Part shown: positions 1 through 10,321 of the stretch, one piece after another
Numbering within the stretch: the stretch's first letter is position 1
Layout of the letters: every line of letters starts with the position of its first letter
Assembly: GCA_026075535.2 (NCBI GenBank)
Contig: AP026548.1
Coordinates: 9,300,001 to 9,364,000, forward strand
Direction of reading: 5' to 3'
DNA length: 64,000 bases
From: Tricholoma matsutake
Taxonomy: Eukaryota; Basidiomycota; Agaricomycetes; Agaricales; Tricholomataceae
The notes under the pieces: generated by a model
Told to the model about the DNA's origin: nothing
Database searches by the model: none
Seen by the model: only the letters and a program-made list of their open reading frames with translations
Translations under genes and position numbers: made by a program

Positions 1-327
1 ATCACACTCAATGACCATGAACCCTGGTTCTCGCAACCAAAACTCGAACTTTATGGTCTATATCAAGCCCTTGGGTCACTTTGTTTATATTTGATAGGGG
101 TGCAAAACCTTATTGTCGAGGTCAATACAAGGTATATCAAAGGCATGCTCTCAAATCCTGATATCATGCCTAGCACTAGCATCAACCAATGGATTGTTTC
201 AATTCTAATGTTCCACTTCATGCTAGTTCATGTTGCAGGTATGCACCATGGTCTGGATGGTCTTTCGCAATGTCCTCGACAAACTGAAGATGACAATATT
301 GAAGTAGAAGAAGAATTTGGTGACTGA
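1..327 (+). pseudogene. Ty3/gypsy element G1: RNase H end of reverse transcriptase, cut by window edge
   Basis: One frame is open from base 1 to a TGA at 325-327. The peptide carries the connection/RNase H signature of Agaricomycete Ty3 elements: ITLNDHEPWFSQPKLELYG near its start, an IKGMLSNPDI segment, and HVAGMHHGLDGLS at its end. The following pol peptide appears after it in shifted frames with in-frame stops (about 330-600), so this is a decayed copy. The protease and polymerase core lie left of the window. It is in line with the integrase pieces downstream, which fixes G1 on the plus strand. The family call is firm; activity is excluded by the breaks. Confidence 0.85.
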
Positions 328-650
328 ATCGACAAATTACATGGTTTCATTCACTAAATCAACCCAGTTTCGATTTGACCTTTCCCCTCTCAAGCAACAT
401 ATCTGACTTTCGCTCAAGCCTCAGATTTCAGTAAGGGGGAGGATGTTTTGTATGAAGATGTACCTTGATTGGACAAAGCAAAGAAAGAAGATGAACAATT
501 ACTGCTTGTTCATAGATGGTTAGATGATATGGTGCGACCCCCAATCTATCAGATACCAAGTATGCTACCTTTGTGTGATATTGGACTGAGTTCTTCATAG
601 ATTCTGGAAAACTATGGCAAAAAGATCATCATGGAGAACACAAGATTGCC
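328..650 (+). pseudogene. G1 pol linker between RNase H and integrase, broken; contains PPT-like tract
   Basis: Pieces of the RT-integrase linker can be read in different frames, for example FSKGEDVLYEDVP followed by a stop and then LDKAKKEDEQLLLVHRWLDDM. Several stops and frame changes make it non-functional. Bases 425-445 match 4814-4834, the polypurine tract just before the 3' LTR, over 21 consecutive bases. The tract is read in the normal pol frame here, so it is more likely an internal (central) copy of the PPT than a leftover LTR edge. Confidence 0.6.
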
Positions 651-1417
651 GTGATTCCAGAATGTCGCATTGATAATATCAGGTCATCGCATGACCATAT
701 CGGACACAAAATGATCTTCACCACAAAGTTTCACATCGCCCTACGATTCTGGTGGCCCAACCTGAAAGCCAATATTGCATGGTACATCCAAATGTGCCAT
801 TACTGTCAGTTGCGACAGAGTCAAAATCTCCTTATTCCACCAATTGTCACCACCCCCGCCCCTCTATTCGGAAAAGTCTACATCGACACAATGCACATGC
901 CAACTTCTGGTGGATATCACTATATAGTACAAGGTCAATGTTCAATATCATACTGGCTGGAATTCAGGATGCTTTGCAATGAAACAGTGAAGACCATTGG
1001 CGATTAGATCTTCAAAGAAATGATTTGTCAATGGGGCTCGCTTTATGAGATTGTTACTGACAATGGCCCAGCATTTGTTGCTGCTCTCGAATACTTGGCG
1101 AAGCGCTATCATATCAATCACATTCAGATAAGTGGCTACAATTCTCATGCCTATGGCCTCATCGAACGAGCCCACTTCGACATATGACAGTCACTCTACA
1201 AGGCCATTGATGGAAATCAAACTTGATGGTCAGTGTGGACCTACTTGGTCCTTTGGGCAGAACGTATAACAGTTCGAAAACAAATGGGCTGTTTGCCCTA
1301 TTTTGTGATCACAGGTTCTCATCCACTCATCCCTCTTGACATCTCAGAAGCGACAGATCTACAGCCACCACCCGACTCGATACTTTCCTCCACTGATCTC
1401 ATCACCTGATGCACTGA
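651..1417 (+). pseudogene. G1 integrase: zinc-binding and catalytic core domains, interrupted
   Basis: The HHCC zinc finger is visible as SSHDHIGHKM followed by CHYCQLRQ. The catalytic core then supplies the three acidic positions: YIDTMHMP, VTDNGPAFVAAL and GYNSHAYGLIERAHFD. Stops occur after TIGD (near 1006), after HFDI and after GNQT, and reading frames shift, so this is a pseudogene. The peptide stops at about SSTDLIT where an inverted LTR copy begins, and resumes after it at RSTDLKVLYPRVY. Integrase would join element cDNA to the host chromosome. Confidence 0.85.
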
Positions 1418-2592
1418 TGATACTCAACCCAGGAAAACCACCAAAACAGCCGATGAGGCAACCAATGATATTTGCATGAGTCAGAGGAAGGGTGCGAGAC
1501 ATTCTGAAGGTTTGTGGTCCAACCTGTGGGAGGACAACTAGTTGGCACTAGTCACAAAGGTAGTTCTATAAGAGATGAAGGTGTTTGATGTGGTCCAATG
1601 GGGTATCAATTGATATCAAGGACAATTGACAAGATCTATGGCAAATGAGTTTTATTGTCGATGGTCGAAGTGTGAATTCCAAGGACCTTTTGATAGGTCG
1701 ATAGTATACAAAGGCTATAACCGATGGCTAGGATGTGTTGGAATGGTTGCTAGTGCTAACGATAAGAGGATTGAAGGAAGATCGAGGATGCGATGATCAC
1801 AGAGGTTTCTTGTCGATCGAGAAAACTCATAGAGACTTAGATTGTTTTTAGAAGATTGATTGGATGCTTAGAACTGTATATGAGACGATAGGTGAAGACG
1901 ATTTCTTGTATTTCCAAGTAGATACTACAGAGTTTTATATGTTTTAAAAGAAACTTCCTAAAATGGTATAAGAAACATTTGTAGAACATGAGGCAAAAGA
2001 TATGAGTTAAGGCACAAGGCCAAAGACTGGAATCCGAACAAGAAAGAGATATATCATATGATGAAGGAGTAATAAAGGGAAAGAACTAAAAGAGACTGTC
2101 CTTTGTGTATAATCCGTGCTAAGTCTCACAATAATCTGTCCAGTGGGTTCTGTACATGATAGGGAGTTGGAACGAGGCTGACCTACTATCAGCAGGTTTG
2201 AGCACGAGTTGGAATACTTCCTGGCGCATGGTCTTCCACATTATAGATAACAAATGTGGCACCTGATGTCACTCATAGTCTCTCAATATTGATCAATAAT
2301 GCTTGACAATGGTTGACAATGTTTGATCGCTGTTGCGGCTGTTTGAAGTTGATCGGGGATGTTTGATGGTCATTTAGAGGGATCTTAGGAGCTTTCAACG
2401 TAGTCCTAAGGTTGTGTGATGTGGTTTCTCAGTATGATCGAAGTTGCTGGTGATGTTTTGACACAGTCAATATGATATCGCAATCGATAGACTGGGTTGT
2501 GCTGTGTCTGGGACATTGTAGGAGTTAGCCAATGTGATTAGAATGTGGTTGTAATGGTGAATCGGCCTTTGAGCCAAGGAGACAACCTATCA
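1418..2592 (-). mobile_element. Solo LTR of the G1 family inserted in inverted orientation in the integrase
   Basis: This stretch is the reverse complement of the 3' LTR at 4833-6008 along its whole length, with small differences, including a 12-bp segment near its left end that the other copy lacks. Its ends are TGATACTCAACC on the left and GACAACCTATCA on the right, giving short inverted termini (TGATA...TATCA). It separates the integrase core from its C-terminal part. The flanking five bases (ACTGA and GTGCT) do not match, so no clean target duplication is visible. Confidence 0.8.
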
Positions 2593-3041
2593 GTGCTATC
2601 ACACTATGGAAACGCTCGACCGATCTCAAAGTACTCTACCCTAGAGTCTACACTGCTCAACAAGAAACTGCAAAATGCTTTGAAGAAGTTCACAAGCAAA
2701 TGATTCGAGACTACAATTTCGAAAAAGGTGACCTCATACTCATGCGAAACACATGGATTGAGAAAGCCCTTAATCGAAAAATGCGAGCTCAATATCTTGG
2801 CCCACTTATTGTTATCGCACAAAACTACAGTGGCGCTTATATTCTTTGCGAGCTTGATGGTTCAGTTCTTCATCGACCAGTAGCTGCTTTCCAAGTTTTC
2901 CCCTATCTAGCACAAAAAATGATTCCCCTTCCTCCGAACTTCTTCGATGTTGACGATTGTCGGCTCAAACAACTTTGAACAACATCAGACATTGATGGAG
3001 ACATCGACGAAGGCATTCCTGACCTCGACAAAGACCAATAG
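2593..3041 (+). pseudogene. G1 integrase C-terminal domain
   Basis: Continues the integrase after the inserted LTR: RSTDLKVLYPRVY, then DYNFEKGDLILMRNT and IEKALNRKMRAQYLGPL, then AYILCELDGSVLHRPVAAF and a short acidic tail (DIDEGIPDLDKDQ) ending at a stop near 3041. The KGDLILMRNT/YLGPL block is the GPY/F-type C-terminal domain of Ty3 integrases. The 2700-2978 stretch is open in one frame and is the best preserved part of G1. Confidence 0.85.
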
Positions 3042-3514
3042 AGCATTTTTCTCTTCTTTTTCTTACTTGCGATATTAAAACAAACTCTTGATCTTATAAC
3101 AGTGTACTATTACAAGTCGTGATATCATTCAAAACATGTTCATGCAAGCTCGACGGGGTTTTTTGGCTATGAGCCTTTCCCCTATGACTCATTTTGATAA
3201 ATTGTCCATCTTCCTTTCTTTTTCTTTTGCTCTCCTATGTTTCTTTTCACATCTATCTTACATTTCTTGGCTTTGAGCATGCGCGATATTTCTCATTTCA
3301 AACCTATCTCACTCAGATAAAATTAAAACAATAAAACAAACTTCTACTGGGATTTCTCCCACTTCCTCTCCAAAACCTCGATCTCCTCCATCAGCACCTC
3401 CACTTCCAACTTTTTGTGCACCAGCACTTCTGCGAGATACCAATGCTGGAGTCATGCTGCATCCAATGCTGTCATCTCCTCCTCAACTGCACCCATGACC
3501 TCGGGTTTGACCTC
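3042..3514. other. G1 internal region between pol and the antisense gene; no gene seen
   Basis: AT-rich plus-strand sequence after the pol stop, then CT-rich sequence toward the antisense gene. No coding segment or repeat is supported here. It lies inside G1, between the end of pol and the 3' end of the minus-strand gene. Confidence 0.5.
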
Positions 3515-4744
3515 TCATTCTCTAGCTTTCCCCTTCCCCTTCCCCTTCTCCTTCTCAGCCGATTTCCCCTTTGGTTTCATTGTTTGTTTCGGGCACTCAT
3601 CAACTTTTGAGGGCCCGGCCTCTGTGTTTTCGATGGGCTGGATAGCCCAGATGTGTATCACTAAGTAATCATACAGATTAGCAATCATGATTGTTATCAA
3701 GAAAGATCACTTACTATGTCTTGGAGTCAACAACTCCATCGAGTCCCCTATACTCTTTGTTGCTCACTTGGAGCCCACCTTTTTCCTCGACTTGCCTCAT
3801 CAGAGTCCTTGCCTTGATACTCCCTCCCAGTAACACCCCTGCAGCCCTTGAGTGCATCACTTGCACTTTGGGGCGCCCTCCTTGACAATGCATTCCTGAG
3901 ACGTCCTCAGTCCTGTGCAATGATCACACAAAAGCAATATCGAAAGCCTGATTAGTTTGAACAATATTGACATCAAAAGAAGACTTACTGGCCCATGGAA
4001 GGTGATCAAGTCACCTTCCTCCAATCGAACTCACTTTGCCGCTATGGGCTCCTCATCCTGCTCGTCCTCCTCCTTGTCCATCTCATCTGCCTTCCTCTTC
4101 TCGATGATCTGCTCGATGACGGGTAGGTCATCAACCAGAGGTTCTTCTTCTTTGGCCTCATCTGGATTGATTGAGAGATGCATCACCTCAAGTGCAGCAG
4201 TCCAATCACGACATTCATCCTTCAAAACTGTCTTGGGCCACACAATGCTCAATGCACCTCGACCAGCGTGTCCCATTGCTCCTCGATCCTCTTTGCCTTG
4301 GCCTCGATGGCCACCTGCCGAGCCTCCCTCTCCTCCTCTCTCTGCCTCTCTTGCTCGATCTTCCTCGAGTATTCCTCAAATAGATATTTGCCACCCCAAG
4401 AAAACCAAGCCTCGCAAGTGAAAGGTGCGAACAGGTCGATTGCCTCATCCAATGTTGCCTGCACACGATCGTTGTGTGCCTCATCAAATGATCCTATCAG
4501 ATTGTTGTATTCAGCCTATCAACAAGGTCAGGAAGCAGATAATGAAGAAAAGGGAAAGACACACCATTTTCTCACAAAAAGTTTGACCCCAGATTTTGAA
4601 GTCCAACTCTTCGGCCTTGCCAGCCTCAGGCATCGATTTCAGATGATCAAGGATGGGAACAACGAGCTCAGCGAGGATGGACATATTGTTGAGGAGGTTG
4701 ATGAAGGAGATCAAAGAGAAGGAGAAAAGTTTGAACCATGACGC
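3515..4744 (-). pseudogene. Antisense accessory gene inside G1: helical N-terminus plus zinc-cluster-like cysteines
   Basis: On the strand opposite to pol, peptides can be joined through splice-like sites. A first exon contains MSILAELVVPILDHLKSMPE and ends at EKM before GTGTGT; an intron ends in TTGATAG near 4516. The next exon has DEAIDLFAPFTCEAWF and a charged coiled-coil-like run rich in E, K and R. An acidic part (DEAKEEEPLVDDLPVIEQ) follows, then a segment with LRTSQECIVKEGAPKCK, a stop, and CTQGLQGCYW. The spacing of cysteines recalls the CxxC clusters of many Agaricomycete transposon-associated proteins. It ends in a KGKGKGKARE-type basic tail. Stops and frame changes show decay. It lies wholly between pol and the PPT, so it belongs to the element. 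Function is unknown. Confidence 0.55.
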
Positions 4745-4818
4745 GCCTTAAATCAATTATCAACAATGTCACATGACCCAGTTATTTTGGCTCGACTGAC
4801 TGGGACAGTCAGAATTTC

Positions 4819-4832
4819 AGTAAGGGGGAGGA
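4819..4832 (+). other. Polypurine tract of G1
   Basis: AGTAAGGGGGAGGA lies directly before the 3' LTR start (TGATAGG). This is the position and composition of the plus-strand priming PPT in LTR retrotransposons, and it confirms the plus orientation of G1. Confidence 0.8.
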
Positions 4833-6008
4833 TGATAGGTTGTCTCCTCAGCTCAAAGGCCGATTCACCATTTCAACCACATTATAATCACATCAGCTAA
4901 CTCCTATGATGTCCCAGATGCAGCGCGACCCAGTCTATCGATTGTGATATCATATTGACCACATCAAAACATTACCAGCGACATCAATCGTACCGAGAAA
5001 CCACATTGCACAACCTTAGGACTACCTCCAAAGCCCCCAAGATCCCTCTAAATGACCATCGAACATCCCTGATCAACTTCGAACAACTGCGACCGCGATC
5101 AAACATTGTCAACCATCATCAACCATCGTTGAGTGTTATTGATTGATATCAAGAGACTACGAGCGACATCGGGGGCTGCATTCATTATCTAATGGTGGAA
5201 TACCATGTGCCAGAAAGTATTCCAACTTGCGCTCAAACCTGCTGATAGTAGGTCAGCCTCGTTCCAAGTCCCTATCACATACAGAACCTGCTGGACAGAT
5301 TATTGTGAGACTTAGCGCAGTTTATACACAAAAGACAGTCTCTTTTTAGTTCTATACCCTTTATTACTCCTTCATCATATGATATATCTCTGTCTAGTTC
5401 AGATTCCAGTCTCCTTTTGGCTTTGTGTCTTAACTCATATCTTTTGCCTCATGTTCTACACATGTTTCTCATACCATTTTAGGAAGTTTCTTTAAAACAT
5501 ATAAAACTCTGTAGTATCTACTTGGAAATACAAGAAATCATCTTCACATATTGCCTTGTATACTGTTCTAAGCATCCGATCTATCCTTCAAAACAATCTA
5601 AGCTTCTATGAGTTTTCTCAATCAATGAGAAACCTCTGCAATCATCATTGTCCTTGATCTTCCTTTGATCCTCTTATTGTTAGCACTAGTAACCATTCCA
5701 ACACTTCGTAGCCATCAGCTACAACCTTTGTATACTATTGATCCACCAAAAGTCCTTAGACCTTGCACATCGACCCTCGATGATAAATGTTGTTCACCAT
5801 TGATTTTGTCGATCATCCTCAATATTGATCGATACTCCATTGGACCACACCAAACACCTTCATCTCTTATAGAACTACCTTTATGACTAATATCACCTAG
5901 TTGTCTTCCCATAGGTTGGACCACAAATATTCGGAACGTCTTGCACCCTTCTTCTGACTCATGCAAATATCATCGGCTGTTTTGGTGGTTTTCCTGGGTT
6001 GAGTATCA
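4833..6008 (+). mobile_element. 3' LTR of Ty3/gypsy element G1
   Basis: It starts TGATAGGTTGTCTCC immediately after the polypurine tract and ends GGTTGAGTATCA, so the termini are TGATA...TATCA. The reverse complement occurs at 1418-2592, which defines both ends. About 1.18 kb is long for this class. Beyond its right end the sequence changes to a minus-strand gag-pro region of another element, so G1 appears to have inserted there. The 5' LTR is outside the window. Confidence 0.85.
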
Positions 6009-6019
6009 TCAATGTTGAG

Positions 6020-7420
6020 ATGGACATAAGCAGGAAAGGTCAATGCAACCCTCAGCCCCAATGGCATGTTCCCGAGGGTTGCAGACTATTTTTTTGGGTC
6101 CACAGAGTCCAGCTTGGACTCAGTGACTGCTGCAGCACGAGCTTTGGCCACTTTGGACTTCGGACAATTTCTGGCTCCATGTCCTTTCTCACTGCAGTAG
6201 AGGCAAAGTCCTTCTTTCATGCAGCATTCACCCTCATCTCCTGTTAGTTTACTGTCTTTCCCCAACTTGTCAGAAATAGAGTTTTTTGGCTTGTCCCTCT
6301 GGAAGTTGTTCTTCGACCCAGAGGAGCTGCCAGATGAGGATTGGTTTGTGTGGTTAGTGCTGGACAAGGACTGGGGTTTGGACTGAGTGTTAGAGTTGGA
6401 GTTGGCTAGGAGAACCTTTAGAATCCTTTTTCCCAGGGTGTGCAGAATTTCCAGGGGTCTTTGCTTCTAAGCAGGTTTCTTCTTCCTGCATCCAATAGAT
6501 GTTGTCAGCATCCTGGGCTTTAAGACATAGGGATGCTAGAGTTTTGGGTCATCCCCCCATAAGACTTCTATGCGGAGATGGAGCAGAAGACCATGGAAAT
6601 ACTACTTGTGAAGAGTGACCTCATTCCAATTGACCCGGAAAGCCAGTTCCCAGAAGTCCACATTATACTTCACTATTCTTCCACCTTTCTTCATTGTGAG
6701 TTCTGAAAGAGCCTTTTCCACATCCCCAACAGGGTCATGAGGACCAAAATTACTTTCCAACTCACTAAGTAATACCTCGTAGTTCCACATCCAATGGGCA
6801 GAATTTGTTGGGTCATTGAGTCCAGGTTCAAACCAGCTAAGGGCTGACCCTTTGAGGTAGGAAAGGATGAATAGGATTTTCTTTTTGTTGGAGGCAAAGA
6901 CCTGAGGATGATTGCAGAAGTGAAGGTTGCATGAGACTAGGAAGTCCCAAAGTTTCTGGGGATTGGCCCCATCAAAAGTGTCAGGATCATGAACTTTGAT
7001 CTTCTCAGTTTTGGGTGCTTGTTTCTGCCAGAGGGTTCAGAGACTATCTGAGAGCTCAAAGAGAGCATTGAGGAACCTATCTCCTGGATCAGGATTTCTG
7101 CCATCGGGAGGTAGAGGGGCATCAGGGTCATCAGGATCGGGGTCATCCCCAGGGCCATCAGGTCCACCGGGAAGTCCATCCTTTTTACCTGGACCTTCCT
7201 CATCAAAGGGGTTAGGTTGCCCAACATTCTCTGCATACTCAAGTGGAGTCATATTCTGAGGGGTCTCTGGAGGTTGAGACATGATGTTAGCACTGATGGA
7301 GGGTGCTCCAGAACTGATTTGCCTGAAGATGTTGGATGGTCTGGTGGATGCACCAAAAGTTGAAGTGTGCCTAGGGGAAGGAAGTATACATTGGCAGATT
7401 GCTGATAATCCTGGTACCAT
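6020..7420 (-). pseudogene. Ty3/gypsy element G3: gag polyprotein, truncated at gag-pro
   Basis: Minus strand. The N-terminal part has MSQPPETPQNMTPLEYAENV and a Pro/Asp/Gly-rich stretch, followed by LNALFELSDSL. The gag core follows in another frame as KVHDPDTFDGANPQKLWDFL, ILFILSYLKGSALSWFEP and LSELESNFGPHDPVGDVE. After a Ser/Asn-rich linker comes a CCHC zinc knuckle, CLYCSEKGHGARNC, and a KSKVAKARAA segment typical of the gag-protease junction of fungal chromoviruses. Frameshifts and stops (near 6601 and in the linker) break it. The pol half would lie to the left but is cut where G1's LTR begins. Confidence 0.8.
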
Positions 7421-7556
7421 ATCAGCATGGTGGGAGTTTCTTGTAGTTCATTGAGTCTGTGACTCAGTAGGAGTCATAGGAAAAGATGGGATGGATTTGA
7501 TGAGAGAAGTGAGAGTTTGTAAATACTGTTAAGTACTGAGCTGGAAAGGGAAGTCA

Positions 7557-8147
7557 ACAAACCCTCCCATACCCTTGGCAACCCTTATATGTTTCCATAC
7601 CCTTACCCCTAAGGGTAGGGTGTTCAGGGGTAGGGGTAAGGGTATGAGATTTGACACCCAGGGGTAACCCCTGCCTTGCCATACACATGGATTGCAGAGA
7701 AAACAAAAGCACATAATCTGTATACCAGCCCATCAACTGGAACAAGCCTCTCCAGTGATGCCATTGAGTGTCCAGATGAGTTAGTTGAGCTGCCTAGAGA
7801 AGAACATCAGGAACAACATGACAGTATCACATTCATAGATGTATTTGATAGCAGTGACAGTGAAAGTGACAAGGAAGACAAACTGTGATGGATACAGATG
7901 AGAATTTGGGACAACATGATGATGACCAGCTAATCCTTGGTTCTAGGGAAGCCAAAGAATTGGAAGGCACTGAGGAAGAACCCTAGCTAATGTTCTCCTT
8001 GTTGCACTACAAAAAGACTAGGGCAAGGCAGGGGTTACCCCTGGGTGTCAAATCTCATACCCTTACCCCTACCCCTGAACACCCTACCCTTAGGGGTAAG
8101 GGTATGGAAACATATAAGGGTTGCCAAGGGTATGGGAGGGTTTGTCA
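7557..8147. mobile_element. GGGTA-rich element with about 123-bp near-perfect terminal inverted repeats
   Basis: Bases 7557-7680 and 8025-8147 are inverted copies of each other and look identical by eye. Each arm is dominated by runs such as ACCCTTACCCCTA and their complement, and starts CAAACCCTCC. TCAA flanks both outer ends, a possible 4-bp target duplication. The 344-bp interior encodes a short acidic plus-strand peptide (DSSDSESDKEDKL) that cannot be assigned. Element class is uncertain; a short TIR DNA transposon or foldback is the simplest reading. Confidence 0.6.
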
Positions 8148-8349
8148 AGGGTACAAGGGTTTGGCACAAAATCAACATATTTAGAGCAAATGTCATTTGA
8201 AAAATGTTGATAACTGTTGTATTTACTATTAATATCACATATTAATACCTCTTATTAACATATGAAAGCCATTACCATGTTGGACAATCCCAAAATCTGA
8301 ATTTAATTGATGAAAATCTTGAATATGAGTCTTTGTAGCTGAAAAAATC

Positions 8350-8580
8350 AAATGATATTCTTACATAGGCATACCCCTGGCATATCCCTGTACCCTTAGT
8401 AAGGGTACTACAGGGGTATGCAAGGGTATGAACTTCCAAACCCCTACCCTTACCCCTCATACCCTTAGTAAGGGTACTACAGGGGTATGCAAGGGTATGA
8501 ACTTCCAAACCCCTACCCTTACCCCTCATACCCTTAGCCCCAAAACACAAGGGTATACCCCTACCCCTGCCTTGCCTTAT
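8350..8580. repeat. Related GGGTA/TACCCCT-rich element with a 69-bp tandem duplication
   Basis: A third sequence of the same compositional family ends CCCCTGCCTTGCC like the element above. A 69-bp unit beginning ACCCTTAGTAAGGGTACTAC is present twice in tandem (8392-8460 and 8461-8529), almost unchanged. It splits the minus-strand DUF6589-like remnant from sequence to its left. Confidence 0.6.
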
Positions 8581-8599
8581 CCATGTGGCTAACTTTCCA

Positions 8600-9073
8600 C
8601 TATGAAGATGATCAAGACCCTTCCCTAAATGGTCCACAATAGAATGGTCCCTGTAGGTGCATTCTTCTCGAAACAGATGGAGTTCCTCAGCCTGATACAA
8701 ATGCATCAATTTTTGCATTTCTGGGTTTGCATGTGGTGTTTTGTGCTTTCCAAAGTCCAAGACCTTTGGTAATCCCTTTTTCCAGCCAAATGAAGTGATG
8801 GACATTTGGGGTGATAACATATTGAATACAGTCCTCCTCAAATGTGGCATCATTCCTACCAACCTATATGTGCTCATATAACCCATCCTGTATTTGTTCT
8901 TGATATAAATATCTGGTGATCCAGTGACCAGGGAGACCAGAAGGGTTGACTAGCCAATTTTTGAGCAAGACTGTCAAAAGTGCCTCATTGGATTCAAGTT
9001 CTATGCTGCAGATCATTTCAAGAAGGTATGCTGCATACTTGTGATGTGTTGATCCAGCAAATGTAAAGAGCAT
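8600..9073 (-). pseudogene. Remnant of a basidiomycete DUF6589-type transposon-associated protein
   Basis: Minus-strand peptides include LLTVLLKNWLVNPSGLPGHW and, further on, SIVDHLGKGLDHLHSGKLAT preceded by a NPEMQKLMHLYQAEELHLF segment. The NWLVN-GLPGHW block followed by a helical charged region recalls the DUF6589 proteins that are abundant in Agaricomycete repeats. The two parts are in different frames, and the C-terminal end is lost in the GGGTA-rich repeat, so it is a fragment. Assignment is from memory of the family. Confidence 0.4.
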
Positions 9074-9147
9074 ATGCTGTCATCAAATAAGGTTACTTTT
9101 GTAAATCATCACCTGTATAAGTGCACTGATGCATTCCTGGACACTGC

Positions 9148-9534
9148 TGTTAGGGTGACACCCACTATCTGCTAGCTAAGACTGTGTGGGTTCTCTCTAC
9201 AAGAAGGGGGTGGGATCTGCACTTGTGATGGGGGAATTGATGGTTTTGATGCGAGGGGTTATTAATAGGTGAGTTTGTTGAGATAGGCCTTTCACACCAA
9301 AAATGTAGGTGGAATACCTAAGAGAACACAACTGGGGTCCCCTAGGCATATATTTAGGGTTTATATACTATGTTACATATATTGTACATTGTTGCACATG
9401 CATGTACATATTGATGTGTGCGAAATAAAATTCTCATGCTATCAAAGTGTAGCGTCATTTGGCGTCATGTAGCATAATTCAACATAATAAAATAAAAATG
9501 AAATTTTATTAGGTAATGGGGTGGTTTCCTAACA
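9148..9534 (-). mobile_element. 3' LTR of minus-strand Ty3 chromovirus G4
   Basis: On the minus strand the LTR starts TGTTAGGAAACC and ends GGGTGTCACCCTAACA, giving TGTTAGG...CCTAACA inverted ends over 387 bp. A TATA-like GTATATAAACCC lies inside. The same LTR start occurs on the plus strand at 43598, next to element G2, so G2 and G4 are one family. Directly upstream (higher coordinates) is a PPT-like AAAAGGGGTGTAA and the end of pol. Confidence 0.8.
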
Positions 9535-9703
9535 TTACACCCCTTTTATGCATCAACTTCCGGGCGAGAAAATATTGCATCTGTCCCCTCTGTGAAATTT
9601 TGGTAAGGCCGGAATTTCATCCCCTCATACACCATTCGCACAATGCGATGCAGAGCATTTGGATTATGTTTAAAGAATTGGGCGATCACGTTACGTGCTC
9701 GGA
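9535..9703 (-). pseudogene. G4 pol C-terminal tail and PPT
   Basis: The minus-strand peptide RARNVIAQFFKHNPNALHRI, then MKFRPYQNFTEGTDAIF and a stop, matches the tail that follows the chromodomain in this chromovirus family; G2 has the counterpart ACNAITQFFKCNSNAP. A short spacer and the PPT lead into the LTR. The rest of pol is cut off by the palindromic structure that begins at 9704. Confidence 0.7.
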
Positions 9704-10092
9704 GGTCTTTACACTGCCCCATATATTCCACGCGGATCCATGTGGAATTGCGTGGACTCTGCACAGATCTGCATGGACTCTGTATAGATTTACATCCCAT
9801 CTAATGAACAGTTTTAGTTATGCAACAGGGGCAGACAGTCTGCATGGATCTGCATGGACTAGCTCGGATTCCACACTTTTTACTCGGCTTCCACGGATGT
9901 CGGCCATCTGCATCCAAGATCAGACAGCAAGTACCAGCAAGGACCAGCAAGGACAGTCTGCATGCATCCGAGCAGACCATTTGAGCTTAGCAAAATAATG
10001 TCATGAATGGTGTTTGAACTTGGAGCCTCATGGTTAACTAATAAAGTACAGATGCACATTACTGTTACACTATGCAGCCATTATTGTTTGTA
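9704..10092 (-). repeat. tRNA-related SINE-like copy, minus orientation
   Basis: Read on the minus strand, a tRNA-like head starts near 10092. It has an A-box-like TAGTGTAACAG and a B-box-like AAGTTCAAACACC (perfect box: GGTTCRANNCC). The body contains GGAGTCC/TGCATGG repeats and ends in GGGGCAGTGTAAAGACC. The copy at 13870-14285 is its inverted partner. The RNA polymerase III promoter is inferred from the boxes only. Confidence 0.5.
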
Positions 10093-10321
10093 GCCATTGA
10101 TGCAACTACATATGACTGTTTGCCTTTGTATGACAAAGCACACAGCCACATCATCAACATTGCCAGCTCATCACTCAGCACCATCACCATCGACGACCAC
10201 CTCACTCCCTCCCTCCTCCCCTCTCTACCACCACCATCTCCACTCTACCCACATCACCTCCACCCACTCCCAGCCCCATTCCACAGCCACGAAGAGCTGC
10301 CAACAAGCCGACCAGAAGCAA

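Noticed and set aside
425..445. The internal PPT-like tract as the edge of another LTR.
   Set aside because: Sequence after it (TTTTGTATGAAG) does not match the LTR and fits the pol reading.
1413..2597. Target-site duplication of the inverted G1 LTR.
   Set aside because: The flanks ACTGA and GTGCT do not match under any reasonable choice of LTR ends.
7590..7680. Telomeric repeat array.
   Set aside because: CCCTTA/CCCTAA-like words are irregular, present in both orientations, and part of a defined inverted-repeat element.
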